Position numbers and translations under genes: made by a program
Origin: an uncultured Clostridia bacterium
GTDB lineage: Bacteria > Bacillota > Clostridia > Christensenellales > Borkfalkiaceae
NCBI GenBank assembly: GCA_944327465.1
Contig: CALVHH010000013.1
Span: 1 to 49,041 of the forward strand
Reading direction: 5' to 3'
DNA: 49,041 nt
Shown: piece by piece, positions 1-7,975 of the stretch
How the letters are laid out: the number at the start of each line of letters is the position of its first letter
Position numbering within the stretch: position 1 is the first letter of the stretch
The notes under the pieces: model-generated
Told to the model about the DNA's origin: nothing
Databases searched by the model: none
The model's input: only the letters and a program-made list of their open reading frames with translations

Positions 1-10
1 ATAGTAGAAT

Positions 11-106
11 GATGTTGAATTTTTGCCGAAAAATTCAACATCGGTAAAAAAATCGGACGTTGAACTCAGTTCAACATGGGCAATGAATGTTGAACTGATG
101 TTGAAC
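11..106. repeat. cluster of GTTGAA/TTCAAC repeats
   Basis: GTTGAA or its complement occurs six times in about 95 bp. Two copies are the ends of a perfect 14-bp inverted repeat (11-24 with 29-42, loop GCCG). Two form GTTGAAC-TCA-GTTCAAC (59-75). Two are direct repeats of ATGTTGAAC (87-95 and 98-106), 11 bp apart. No open frame runs through it. It could be an operator cluster for a gene to the left, a terminator, or the edge of a repeat element; the window starts too close to tell. Confidence 0.55.
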
Positions 107-146
107 CGGAGGCTCATTCAACCCTATGGTCGTGAATAAATGAATA

Positions 147-179
147 AAAGTGGTTTTGGAAAATTTCCAAAACCACTTT
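147..179. terminator. bidirectional terminator after the GGGtGRT gene
   Basis: A 13-bp perfect stem (147-159 with 167-179) has an A/T-rich loop and is flanked by T-rich sequence on both sides. It follows the minus-strand iscU-like/GGGtGRT operon. Confidence 0.7.
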
Positions 180-203
180 ATTTTGTTGAAATATTAATTT
201 ACA

Positions 204-219
204 ACACAATATATTGTGT
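204..219. repeat. 16-bp perfect palindrome
   Basis: ACACAATATATTGTGT is its own reverse complement and lies 3 bp beyond the stop codon of the GGGtGRT gene. It has no loop, so it suits a dimeric DNA-binding protein better than an RNA hairpin. Function unknown. Confidence 0.6.
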
Positions 220-222
220 GCC

Positions 223-1224
223 TTATTTGCTCATGCCTTCCTGAATTGCAACTGCAACGGCAACGGTTGCGCCGACCATGGGGTTGTTGCCCATACCGAT
301 GAGACCCATCATTTCAACATGGGCGGGAACGGAGGAGGAACCTGCAAACTGCGCATCGGAGTGCATTCTGCCCATCGTGTCGGTCATGCCGTAGCTTGCG
401 GGGCCTGCAGCCATGTTGTCGGGGTGCAGCGTTCTGCCCGTACCGCCGCCGGATGCTACCGAGAAGTACTTTACGCCGTTTTCAACGCACCACTTCTTGT
501 AAGTGCCTGCAACGGGGTGCTGGAATCTGGTGGGGTTGGTGGAGTTGCCCGTAATTGATACCGAAACATTTTCAAGCTTCATTATGGCTACGCCTTCGGG
601 CACGTTGTCTGCGCCGTAGCACTTTACCTTTGCGCGCGCACCGTCCGAAAAAGCTATAGTGTCTACAACTTTTACGGTCTCGGTGTAGGGATCGAACTGA
701 GTCTTTACATAGGTGAAGCCGTTAATTCTCGAAATAATGTAAGCGGCGTCCTTGCCCAGACCGTTCAAAATTACGCGCAGGGGCTTTACGCGCACCTTGT
801 TTGCGTTTTCGGCGATCTTAATTGCGCCTTCGGCGGCGGCAAAGCTTTCGTGACCTGCAAGGAAGCAGAAGCAGTCGGTGTCTTCCGAAAGGAGCATTGC
901 GCCCAGGTTGCCGTGACCAAGACCAACTTTTCTGTTCTCTGCGACCGAGCCGGGTATGCAGAAGCTCTGCAGACCGATGCCTATGGCGGCAGCGGCGTCG
1001 GCTGCCTTTGTGCAGCCCTTCTTAATGGCGATAGCCGCGCCTACGGTGTACGCCCACACGGCGTTTTCAAAGCATATGGGCTGGGTGCCGCGCACGATCT
1101 TGTCGCAGTCAACGCCTTTGGCAAGGGTTATGTCTTTGCATTCTTCAATGGAATTGATGCCGTATTCTTTAAGAACGCCCAAAATTTTGGCTTCTCTTCT
1201 CTCGTAACCTTCAAAAAGTGCCAT
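223..1224 (-). CDS. GGGtGRT protein (uncharacterised family)
   Basis: A 333-residue protein carrying the family's signature GGGTGRT at residues 259-265, followed by LHPDN. The family is known from anaerobic Clostridia and is named only after this motif; I know of no proven biochemical role. Cysteines lie at 29, 40, 51, 71, 89, 118 and 120, and glycine-rich segments occur through the chain. The start is firm: a consensus AAGGAGG precedes the ATG. The gene begins 2 bp after the stop of an IscU-like scaffold gene, so the two are almost certainly cotranscribed. A link to iron-sulfur cluster handling is inferred from that pairing alone. Confidence 0.88.
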   Translation of the reverse strand: MALFEGYERREAKILGVLKEYGINSIEECKDITLAKGVDCDKIVRGTQPICFENAVWAYTVGAAIAIKKGCTKAADAAAAIGIGLQSFCIPGSVAENRKVGLGHGNLGAMLLSEDTDCFCFLAGHESFAAAEGAIKIAENANKVRVKPLRVILNGLGKDAAYIISRINGFTYVKTQFDPYTETVKVVDTIAFSDGARAKVKCYGADNVPEGVAIMKLENVSVSITGNSTNPTRFQHPVAGTYKKWCVENGVKYFSVASGGGTGRTLHPDNMAAGPASYGMTDTMGRMHSDAQFAGSSSVPAHVEMMGLIGMGNNPMVGATVAVAVAIQEGMSK

Positions 1225-1226
1225 GC

Positions 1227-1952
1227 TTATTCAACCTCCTTGTCGTTTCTGGGGTCGATGTATTTTACCGCACCCTGTTCTTTGCTGTATCTGCCGTAGG
1301 TGCCTATAGATTTTTCGTAAGCTTCGTTTGGCGTGAGACCCTTCTTCATGAAGTCGGTCATCTTGCCGAGAGATACAAACTTATATCCGCAAACTTCGTT
1401 GTTCTTGTCCAGCGCCATCGAAATTACGTAGCCTTCAGCCATCTCAAGGTATCTCACACCCTTTGCTGCGGTGCCGTACATGGTGCCTACCTGCGAACGC
1501 AGACCCTTGCCCAAATCTTCGAGACCTGCGCCGATGGGCAGACCGTCGTCCGAGAATGCCGACTGCGACCTGCCGTAAACTATCTGCAGGAAGAGCTCTC
1601 TCATAGCGGTGTTTATTGCGTCGCACACGAGGTCGGTGTTCAGCGCTTCCAGAATGGTCTTGTGGGGCAGGATTTCGGCAGCCATTGCGGCGGAGTGCGT
1701 CATGCCGGAGCAGCCGATCGTCTCTACGAGCGCCTCCTGAATGATGCCGTCCTTTACGTTGAGCGTAAGCTTGCAGGCGCCCTGCTGAGGTGCGCACCAG
1801 CCTATGCCGTGGGTAAGACCTTTGATGTCCTTGATTTCCTTTGCCTGAATCCACTGTCCTTCTTCGGGAATGGGGGCGGGGCCGTGTTCGAATCTGCCCG
1901 AAACGCCCTTAGCAACGCAAATCATGTTTTCAACGTCTTTTGAATATTGCAT
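1227..1952 (-). CDS. iron-sulfur cluster assembly scaffold (IscU/NifU-like)
   Basis: A 241-residue protein, longer than a classical IscU (about 125). The N-terminal half resembles NifU-N/IscU scaffolds, on which [2Fe-2S] or [4Fe-4S] clusters are built before transfer to apoproteins. Cysteines 53, 60, 81 (in GCSGMT) and 110 are candidate cluster ligands. The remaining 120 residues are an extension of unknown role. I chose the ATG at 1952 because GGAGG lies just upstream and the frame before it is low complexity. It is the first gene of a two-gene operon with the GGGtGRT gene. No cysteine desulfurase gene is near. Confidence 0.82.
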   Translation of the reverse strand: MQYSKDVENMICVAKGVSGRFEHGPAPIPEEGQWIQAKEIKDIKGLTHGIGWCAPQQGACKLTLNVKDGIIQEALVETIGCSGMTHSAAMAAEILPHKTILEALNTDLVCDAINTAMRELFLQIVYGRSQSAFSDDGLPIGAGLEDLGKGLRSQVGTMYGTAAKGVRYLEMAEGYVISMALDKNNEVCGYKFVSLGKMTDFMKKGLTPNEAYEKSIGTYGRYSKEQGAVKYIDPRNDKEVE

Positions 1953-1978
1953 TACGATTCCTCCAAAAATTATTAAAT

Positions 1979-1998
1979 CGCCGCCCTGCGGGCGGGCG
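1979..1998 (-). promoter_or_regulatory. GC-rich leader hairpin before the iscU-like gene
   Basis: CGCC-C-GCCC pairs with GGGCGGCG around a GCA loop, followed on the minus strand by an A/U-rich run that leads into the GGAGG site. It lies in the transcribed leader and could act as an attenuator, but this is only a shape-based guess. Confidence 0.35.
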
Positions 1999-2026
1999 TA
2001 TATTGACGCACTTATGCTACGCAAAA

Positions 2027-2055
2027 ATTATAACATAGCATTTGCTTTTAATCAA
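2027..2055 (-). promoter_or_regulatory. promoter of the iscU-like/GGGtGRT operon
   Basis: On the minus strand: -35 TTGATT (2050-2055), 17-bp spacer, -10 TATAAT (2027-2032). It diverges from the mcsA promoter. Confidence 0.7.
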
Positions 2056-2116
2056 ATATATTTCGCAAAAAAATTAGCGATTTACGTGTAAAAAAATTGC
2101 AAACGCAAAAAAAGTG

Positions 2117-2144
2117 TTTACATCTCCGGCTTTTGTATTATAAT
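2117..2144 (+). promoter_or_regulatory. sigma-A promoter of mcsA-mcsB-clpC
   Basis: -35 TTTACA (2117-2122), 16-bp spacer, -10 TATAAT (2139-2144). I found no GGTCAAA heptad of the CtsR operator type and no CIRCE element around it. Confidence 0.75.
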
Positions 2145-2201
2145 AGTATGTGTAATACTGCGCCCGCGCGCCGGTCTGTGCGCCGCGCATAAGAGGTAAA
2201 T

Positions 2202-2708
2202 ATGTCGGTTGTCTGTCAGAACTGCAAAAAGCGCCCCGCGACCGTAAACTTCATCGAAACGGTCGGCGGCGAAACGGTGGCGCTGCATCTTTGCGAACAG
2301 TGCTATAAATACAAGTACGGCGAGTTTGAAAGCACCGCCATGGGCGCCATGCTCAACGGTCTGTTCGGCGAACCCGAGCAGCCCGTAAAAAAGGTCTGCA
2401 AGGTGTGCGGCATGCGCTTTGAAGATTACGAGCGCACGGGGCTTTTGGGCTGTCCCAGCTGTTACGACGTGTTCAAAGAAGAGCTGCTGCCATCGATACA
2501 GAGCATACAGGGCAAGACCTATCACGTGGGCAAGGAGGGTGGCGACCACTCCTCGGAGCACGACTTCAGGCTGCGCCTCAAATCGCTGCAGGAGCAGCTC
2601 GAATCGGCGCTCACCCGCGGCGACTACATAGCCGCAAGCAGGCTCAACAGGCACATGACTTCCATAAAAAACGCCATAAAGGGAGGGGACGGCAATGGCT
2701 CGGACTGA
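2202..2708 (+). CDS. mcsA: McsA, activator of the protein arginine kinase
   Basis: A 168-residue zinc protein. In Bacillus, McsA binds and stimulates the arginine kinase McsB and links it to ClpC. Four zinc-binding pairs are visible: CQNC (6-9), CEQC (31-34), CKVC (66-69) and CPSC (79-82). A UVR-type helical domain follows at about 120-155, the same kind found in the middle domain of ClpC. The start ATG follows AAGAGGT. The 3' end overlaps mcsB by 14 bp, implying coupled translation. The gene is first in the operon, where Bacillus would have ctsR. Confidence 0.92.
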   Translation: MSVVCQNCKKRPATVNFIETVGGETVALHLCEQCYKYKYGEFESTAMGAMLNGLFGEPEQPVKKVCKVCGMRFEDYERTGLLGCPSCYDVFKEELLPSIQSIQGKTYHVGKEGGDHSSEHDFRLRLKSLQEQLESALTRGDYIAASRLNRHMTSIKNAIKGGDGNGSD

Positions 2709-3705
2709 TATGGTCGTGGCGTCGTCTCGCATAAGGCTGGCGCGCAACCTTAACGGCTATCCCTTTCCTTCGCGCCTTAAGAGCGATAAACAGGCAAAGG
2801 AGATAATACGCGCCGTATCTTCGGCGATAAACAAGATAGATGAATTCAAGCTCAGCTATATGGACGGGATAAGCGAAGACGAGGCGCTCAACCTCGTCGA
2901 AAATCACCTCGTCAGTCCGCTGCTTCTCCGCCGCCCGTCGTATTCGGCAGCCGTCATCAATCACAGGCGCAACATCTCGATAATGATAAACGAAGAGGAC
3001 CACCTGCGCGAGCAGTGCATCGAAAAGGGCTATGCCCTGCGCAGCGCGTACGCCACCATGTCCGAAAAGGACAATATAATGGCGCGCTCCATACAGTTCG
3101 CCTACGATGAACAGCTCGGCTATCTCACAGCTTGCCCCACCAATCTCGGCACGGGGCTCAGGGCGTCGGTAATGCTCTTTCTGCCCGCGCTCACAAACGC
3201 CGGCTATATTCCCAAGGTCATACGTTCAGCCAATCGCCTGGGGCTGACGGTGCGCGGAATGTACGGCGAGGGCAGCCAGGCAGAAGGCTACATGTACCAG
3301 CTCTCCAACGAGGTGACTCTGGGCGTCACCGAGGACGAGATAATTTCCCTCGTCGAACAGGTCACCGAGCGCGTCGCCGAAATGGAGCTCTCCGAGCGCA
3401 AGCGTTTAAAGACGGGCGGGCGGTCAATGTACATCAAGGATGCGTGCCTGCGCTCGTACGGCATACTCACCCACTGCGCCGTCATCTCGGGCGAAGAGTT
3501 CGAAAAGCTGTGCGCAAACTTAAAGCTCGGCGTCTGCCTCGGTTATTTTTCGTCGTCGGGGATAGGTTGGATAGACGACCTGATAATAGACATGAAGCCT
3601 TCCAACCTCAGCCTGCTCGCCGGCAGAAAGCTGTCCGCGCCCGAGCGCGACTGCTGTCGTGCGGACTACGCCTCGCGCCGCATAAAAGAAAAGATCCTTG
3701 ACTAA
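2695..3705 (+). CDS. mcsB: McsB, protein arginine kinase
   Basis: A 336-residue member of the phosphagen kinase fold. McsB phosphorylates arginines on damaged or regulatory proteins and so marks them for ClpCP. Visible hallmarks are SSRIRLARN (10-18) for nucleotide binding, INEEDH (98-103) in the catalytic region, CPTNLGTGLR (147-156), and the C-terminal RDxxRA phosphoarginine-sensing motif as RDCCRA (318-323). Length matches the family's 350 or so. It overlaps mcsA and is followed 14 bp later by clpC. The matching YwlE-type phosphatase is not in the window. Confidence 0.95.
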   Translation: MARTDMVVASSRIRLARNLNGYPFPSRLKSDKQAKEIIRAVSSAINKIDEFKLSYMDGISEDEALNLVENHLVSPLLLRRPSYSAAVINHRRNISIMINEEDHLREQCIEKGYALRSAYATMSEKDNIMARSIQFAYDEQLGYLTACPTNLGTGLRASVMLFLPALTNAGYIPKVIRSANRLGLTVRGMYGEGSQAEGYMYQLSNEVTLGVTEDEIISLVEQVTERVAEMELSERKRLKTGGRSMYIKDACLRSYGILTHCAVISGEEFEKLCANLKLGVCLGYFSSSGIGWIDDLIIDMKPSNLSLLAGRKLSAPERDCCRADYASRRIKEKILD

Positions 3706-3719
3706 GGAGGAAGATACAT

Positions 3720-6236
3720 ATGGATACAAGCAGATTTTCGCACAACCTGCAGATAGTTGTGGCACGTTCACACGAACTTGCTGCAAGTATAGGCACTTCA
3801 TATATAGGCAGCGAGCATCTCGTATACGCCATGCTCATAACTTCGGGCTGCACCGCGGGCAACATATTGCTCGGTGCGGGCGTGTCCGAAGAAAAATTCA
3901 GGCGCTATTTCATCAATTCCGCCGACCCCGAATCGTCCATATCCGGCTATACGCCGCGCACCAAGCACATGTTCGAACGCGCCGCAGACCTCGCAATAGA
4001 GTACGGCGGCGACGACGCCCTCGTCGGTACCGAGCATCTCATGCATGCAGTCATGGAATCGCCCGAATGTCTCGCCATGCGCATACTGCGTGCGGTGGGC
4101 GTGAGCATGAGCATGCTCGCCTCCAGGCTCGAGATGGCTCTTACGGGGGGCGAGACGTCCGATCCAGACGATGACGACGGCGAAATTTCAGCCATTCCGG
4201 TGTGGTTCTTCGAAGAAAAGGTTGTCCACCCCGCCAGGCAGCGCAAGCAGCCCCAAAAGAGCGAAAGGAGCGAAAACGTCAGCGCCGAACTGCTCCAGTA
4301 CGGCACCAACCTCACGCAGAAGGCGCGCGAGGGCAGGATAGACCCCGTGATAGGCAGAAAAAAGGAGATAGATAAGATAATCCAGGTGCTCTCCCGCCGC
4401 ACCAAGAACAACCCCGTGCTCATCGGTGAACCGGGCGTGGGCAAGTCTGCCGTGGTCGAAGGTCTTGCCCAGGCAATAGTCAACAACCAGGTGCCCGAGC
4501 TTTTAAAGGGCAAGGTGGTGTTCTCGCTCGACCTCGCAAGCATGGTGGCGGGCTCCAAGTACAGGGGCGACTTTGAAGAGCGCCTCAAAAACGCCATCAA
4601 CTCCATAAAGGAAAACGGCAACATAATTCTGTTCATAGACGAAATACACAACCTCGTTGGCGCGGGCTCCACGTCGGATGGCAACATGGACGCGGCAAAC
4701 ATATTAAAGCCCATGCTCGCCCGCGGCGAATTGCAGACAATAGGCGCCACCACGCTCGAAGAGTACCGCAAGTATATCGAAAAGGACGCCGCTTTGGAGA
4801 GGCGCTTTACGCCCGTACAGGTAGAAGAGCCCTCGGTCGAGGACACCGTCGAAATACTCCGCGGACTGCGCGACAAGTACGAAGCCCACCACAAGGTCGT
4901 CATCACCGACGAGGCGATAATCGCCGCGGCTACCCTTTCAGACAGATATATAACCGACAGATACCTGCCGGATAAGGCGATAGACCTCATCGATGAAGCC
5001 GCCTCACGTGCGCGGCTCGACAGTTACAACTCCCCCCAGGAGATAAAGGAGCTCGAAGAAAAGCTCAAAAGGCTCAACGCCGAAAAGACCAAGGCTGCAC
5101 GGGGCGAAAATTACACGCAGGCGCAAAAGCTCGTCGACGAGATAAACGCCGTGCAGACAAAGATAAAGTCGCTCAACTCCGAGTGGAAGGAGGGCGTGCA
5201 TGCCACCGCCCCCCAGATAGGCAGCGACGACATAGCAAGGATAGTCAGCTCGTGGACGGGCGTGCCCGTAGTCAGGCTGACCGAGCAGGAGAGCGAAAAG
5301 CTGCTCCACCTCGAAGACAACCTCCACAAGCGCATAATCGGTCAGGACGAGGCTGTCTCCGCCGTCGCCCGCGCCATCCGCCGCGCCCGTGCGGGGCTCA
5401 ACGAGGCAAACAAACCCATAGGCTCTTTCATCTTCGTCGGTCCCACGGGCGTGGGCAAGACCGACCTCGCCAAGGCTCTCGCCGAGGCTATGTTCGGCGA
5501 CGAAAAGCTGATGATAAGGCTGGATATGTCCGAATTCATGGAAAAGCACACCGTCTCCAAGCTGATAGGCGCCCCTCCCGGCTATGTCGGCTACGACGAC
5601 AACGCCGGCGGTCAGCTGACCGAGCGCGTGCGCCGCAAGCCCTATTCGGTAGTGCTCTTCGATGAAATCGAAAAGGCGCACCCCGATGTATTCAACGTGC
5701 TCTTGCAGATACTCGATGACGGCAGGCTTACCGACAGCAAGGGCAGGGTGGTCAACTTCAAAAATACTATAATAATTTTGACTTCCAACGTCGGCGCGGG
5801 GCAGATAAAAAAGATGACGGGTCTGGGCTTTGCAAGTTCGGATGCCGACGACGGCTACGACGACATGAAGGAGAACATCATGGACGCCCTACGCCAGTCC
5901 TTCAAGCCCGAATTTTTAAACAGGCTGGACGACATAATAATCTTCCGCAAGCTCACCAAGGAGGAGACGGGGCTCATCTGCCGCAAGATAATCGAAGGTC
6001 TGCGCGCCCGCCTCAGGGAGCGCAATATCGGCTTCGAGCTGACCCCCGCGGCAATGGATAAGCTCATCGACGAGGGCTACAGCGACGAATACGGCGCCCG
6101 CCCGTTGAAGCGCGTCGTGCAAAAGCGCATCGAAGACAGGCTTTCGGATGAGATCCTCGCCGGCAGAGTGCTGGGCGGCGAAAAGGTCACCGTCGACGTC
6201 AAGGACGGCAGCTTCGTGTTTGCCTCCAAGGCATAA
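3720..6236 (+). CDS. clpC: ClpC, AAA+ unfoldase of the ClpCP protease
   Basis: 838 residues with the full ClpC architecture: N-domain (about 1-145), an acidic linker, AAA-1 with Walker A GEPGVGKS (236-243) and Walker B ILFIDE (303-308), a UVR/coiled-coil middle domain (about 440-490), and AAA-2 with Walker A GPTGVGKT (574-581) and Walker B VVLFDE (644-649). LGF (702-704) is the likely ClpP-binding loop. It unfolds substrates, including phosphoarginine-tagged ones bound through the N-domain, for ClpP. Start is fixed by AAGGAGG before the ATG. Third gene of the mcsAB operon. Confidence 0.96.
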   Translation: MDTSRFSHNLQIVVARSHELAASIGTSYIGSEHLVYAMLITSGCTAGNILLGAGVSEEKFRRYFINSADPESSISGYTPRTKHMFERAADLAIEYGGDDALVGTEHLMHAVMESPECLAMRILRAVGVSMSMLASRLEMALTGGETSDPDDDDGEISAIPVWFFEEKVVHPARQRKQPQKSERSENVSAELLQYGTNLTQKAREGRIDPVIGRKKEIDKIIQVLSRRTKNNPVLIGEPGVGKSAVVEGLAQAIVNNQVPELLKGKVVFSLDLASMVAGSKYRGDFEERLKNAINSIKENGNIILFIDEIHNLVGAGSTSDGNMDAANILKPMLARGELQTIGATTLEEYRKYIEKDAALERRFTPVQVEEPSVEDTVEILRGLRDKYEAHHKVVITDEAIIAAATLSDRYITDRYLPDKAIDLIDEAASRARLDSYNSPQEIKELEEKLKRLNAEKTKAARGENYTQAQKLVDEINAVQTKIKSLNSEWKEGVHATAPQIGSDDIARIVSSWTGVPVVRLTEQESEKLLHLEDNLHKRIIGQDEAVSAVARAIRRARAGLNEANKPIGSFIFVGPTGVGKTDLAKALAEAMFGDEKLMIRLDMSEFMEKHTVSKLIGAPPGYVGYDDNAGGQLTERVRRKPYSVVLFDEIEKAHPDVFNVLLQILDDGRLTDSKGRVVNFKNTIIILTSNVGAGQIKKMTGLGFASSDADDGYDDMKENIMDALRQSFKPEFLNRLDDIIIFRKLTKEETGLICRKIIEGLRARLRERNIGFELTPAAMDKLIDEGYSDEYGARPLKRVVQKRIEDRLSDEILAGRVLGGEKVTVDVKDGSFVFASKA

Positions 6237-6258
6237 ATAATTTTTTTGCGCAAATTTC

Positions 6259-6287
6259 AAAGGCGGCGCCGTGCGGCGCCGCCTTTT
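6259..6287 (+). terminator. terminator after clpC
   Basis: A 12-bp perfect stem, AAAGGCGGCGCC with its complement, GTGC loop, then TTTT. It lies between convergent clpC and glyS and may also serve the minus strand weakly. Confidence 0.8.
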
Positions 6288-6344
6288 CCCGCGTCCTGCG
6301 GGCGCGAGTCGTTCAAATGAATTTTGCTGTTGTACAATTTGTAA

Positions 6345-7748
6345 TTAAAATTCTATGGTCTTTTCAATGTAAGCTTCCAGCTCGGATATGGGCAGGCGTA
6401 TCTGCTCCATGCTGTCGCGGTCGCGCACGGTGACGGTACCGTCTTCAAGCGTGTCAAAGTCGATTGTTATGCACAGCGGCGTACCTATTTCGTCCTGGCG
6501 GCGGTAGCGCTTGCCTATCGAACCCGTCACGTCGTAAGTGACGCTGAACTTTTTGGCGAGCGCCCTGTAAATCTCGTCGGCCTTTTCCGAAAGGTTCTTC
6601 TGCAAAGGCAGTATTGCCGCCTTATAGGGCGCAAGGAAGGGATGCAGGTGCAAAACCGTCCTCGTGTCGTTCTTTGCGGGGTCGACAACTTCCTCGTCGT
6701 AGGCGTCCGTAAGGTATGCAAGCACCATTCTCTCGACGCCCAGCGAAGGCTCAATAACGTAGGGTATATATTTTTCGTTCGTGACGGGGTCGGTGTACTC
6801 CATGCTCTCGCCGCTCTCCGTCTGGTGCTGCGTAAGGTCGTAATCCGTCCTGTCCGCCACGCCCCACAGCTCGCCCCAGCCGAAGGCAAACCTGTATTCA
6901 AAGTCGGTCGTCGCCTTGGAATAGAAGCACAGCTCTTCGGGCGAGTGGTCGCGCAGCTTAAGGTTTTCTTCCTTCATGCCGAGTGATAGCAGGAATGAGC
7001 GGCAGTATTCCTTCCAGTAGTTGAACCACTCAAGGTCGGTGCCGGGCTTGCAGAAGAACTCCAGCTCCATCTGCTCGAATTCGCGCACGCGGAAAATAAA
7101 GTTTCCTGGCGTTATTTCGTTGCGGAATGATTTACCTATCTGACCTATGCCGAAGGGCACGCGCATCCTTGCCGAGCGCTGCACGTTTTTGAAGTTTACA
7201 AATATGCCCTGCGCCGTCTCGGGGCGGAGGTATACGGTGTTCACGCTGTCCTCGGTGACGCCCTGGAACGTCTTGAACATCAGGTTGAACTTTCTTATGG
7301 GCGTAAAGTCGCTCTTGCCGCACACGGGGCAGACTACGCCGTGTTCCTTTATGAACGCCTCCAGCGCGTCGTTGTCCATGGCCTCTACTTTTACGTCCAT
7401 GCCGTGCTTTTGCACGTACGCCTCTACAAGGTTGTCGGCGCGGTGCCTCGTCTTGCAGTTTTTGCAGTCCATCAGCGGGTCGGAAAAACCTCCCAGATGT
7501 CCCGAAGCCTTCCACGTGCGCGTGTTCATGAGTATGGCGCAGTCAACGCCGCAGTTCAGGGTGTTTTCGGTGACGAACTTTTTCCACCACGCCTTCTTTA
7601 TGTTGTTTTTGAGCTCCACGCCCAGCGGACCGTAGTCCCACGTGTTGGCAAGTCCGCCGTAAATTTCGCTTCCGGGGAATATGAACCCGCGGTTTTTGCA
7701 GAGCGCCACTAACTTATCCTGGGTGACCGCCCTCTTTTTTTCAGCCAT
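6345..7748 (-). CDS. glyS: glycyl-tRNA synthetase, single-chain type
   Basis: 467 residues of the homodimeric GlyRS found in Gram-positives, archaea and eukaryotes, which charges tRNA-Gly. It opens with the family's [11 protein letters not shown]...WDYGPLG region. Class II motifs are visible ([27 protein letters not shown]), as is a zinc-knuckle insertion (CKNC about residue 92, CPVC about 135). The anticodon-binding domain ends the protein. I place the start at 7748 because AAGGAG lies 8 bp upstream; ten extra in-frame residues further upstream lack this. The leader is only about 50 nt, too short for a T-box. Confidence 0.95.
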   Translation of the reverse strand: MAEKKRAVTQDKLVALCKNRGFIFPGSEIYGGLANTWDYGPLGVELKNNIKKAWWKKFVTENTLNCGVDCAILMNTRTWKASGHLGGFSDPLMDCKNCKTRHRADNLVEAYVQKHGMDVKVEAMDNDALEAFIKEHGVVCPVCGKSDFTPIRKFNLMFKTFQGVTEDSVNTVYLRPETAQGIFVNFKNVQRSARMRVPFGIGQIGKSFRNEITPGNFIFRVREFEQMELEFFCKPGTDLEWFNYWKEYCRSFLLSLGMKEENLKLRDHSPEELCFYSKATTDFEYRFAFGWGELWGVADRTDYDLTQHQTESGESMEYTDPVTNEKYIPYVIEPSLGVERMVLAYLTDAYDEEVVDPAKNDTRTVLHLHPFLAPYKAAILPLQKNLSEKADEIYRALAKKFSVTYDVTGSIGKRYRRQDEIGTPLCITIDFDTLEDGTVTVRDRDSMEQIRLPISELEAYIEKTIEF

Positions 7749-7808
7749 AAATAACTCCTTCGGCGCACTTGGCAGCAATGCGCACGTTTAAAAAAATTTA
7801 TCGCAATC

Positions 7809-7837
7809 ATTTTATAAAATAATGTCGCCTAAGTCAA
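7809..7837 (-). promoter_or_regulatory. promoter of glyS
   Basis: Minus strand: -35 TTGACT (7832-7837), 17-bp spacer, -10 TAAAAT (7809-7814). Confidence 0.7.
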
Positions 7838-7937
7838 GCGAATGGGCGCCGCCCCCGCGCAGGGCGGAAAATTTTTTATATTTTTTTATAATTTTATAAA
7901 AAACCTCGCTAAAAAAAGTGCAATTGCCCCCGCAGTA

Positions 7938-7946
7938 TGCTATAAT
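7938..7946 (+). promoter_or_regulatory. extended -10 promoter of fhs-glnS
   Basis: TGCTATAAT is an extended -10 (TG-N-TATAAT). The -35 region is poor, as is usual for such promoters. Confidence 0.55.
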
Positions 7947-7975
7947 CAATGCGATAAAATTTTTGAGAGGTCGTT

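Noticed and set aside
11-106. CRISPR array
   Set aside because: The GTTGAA copies are only 6-9 bp, in mixed orientation and irregular spacing, without spacers.
2025-2201. CtsR or HrcA operator before mcsA
   Set aside because: No GGTCAAA heptads and no TTAGCACTC dyad were found on either strand.
7749-7808. T-box leader for glyS
   Set aside because: The promoter leaves only about 50 nt of leader; a T-box needs far more and its conserved bulge is not present.
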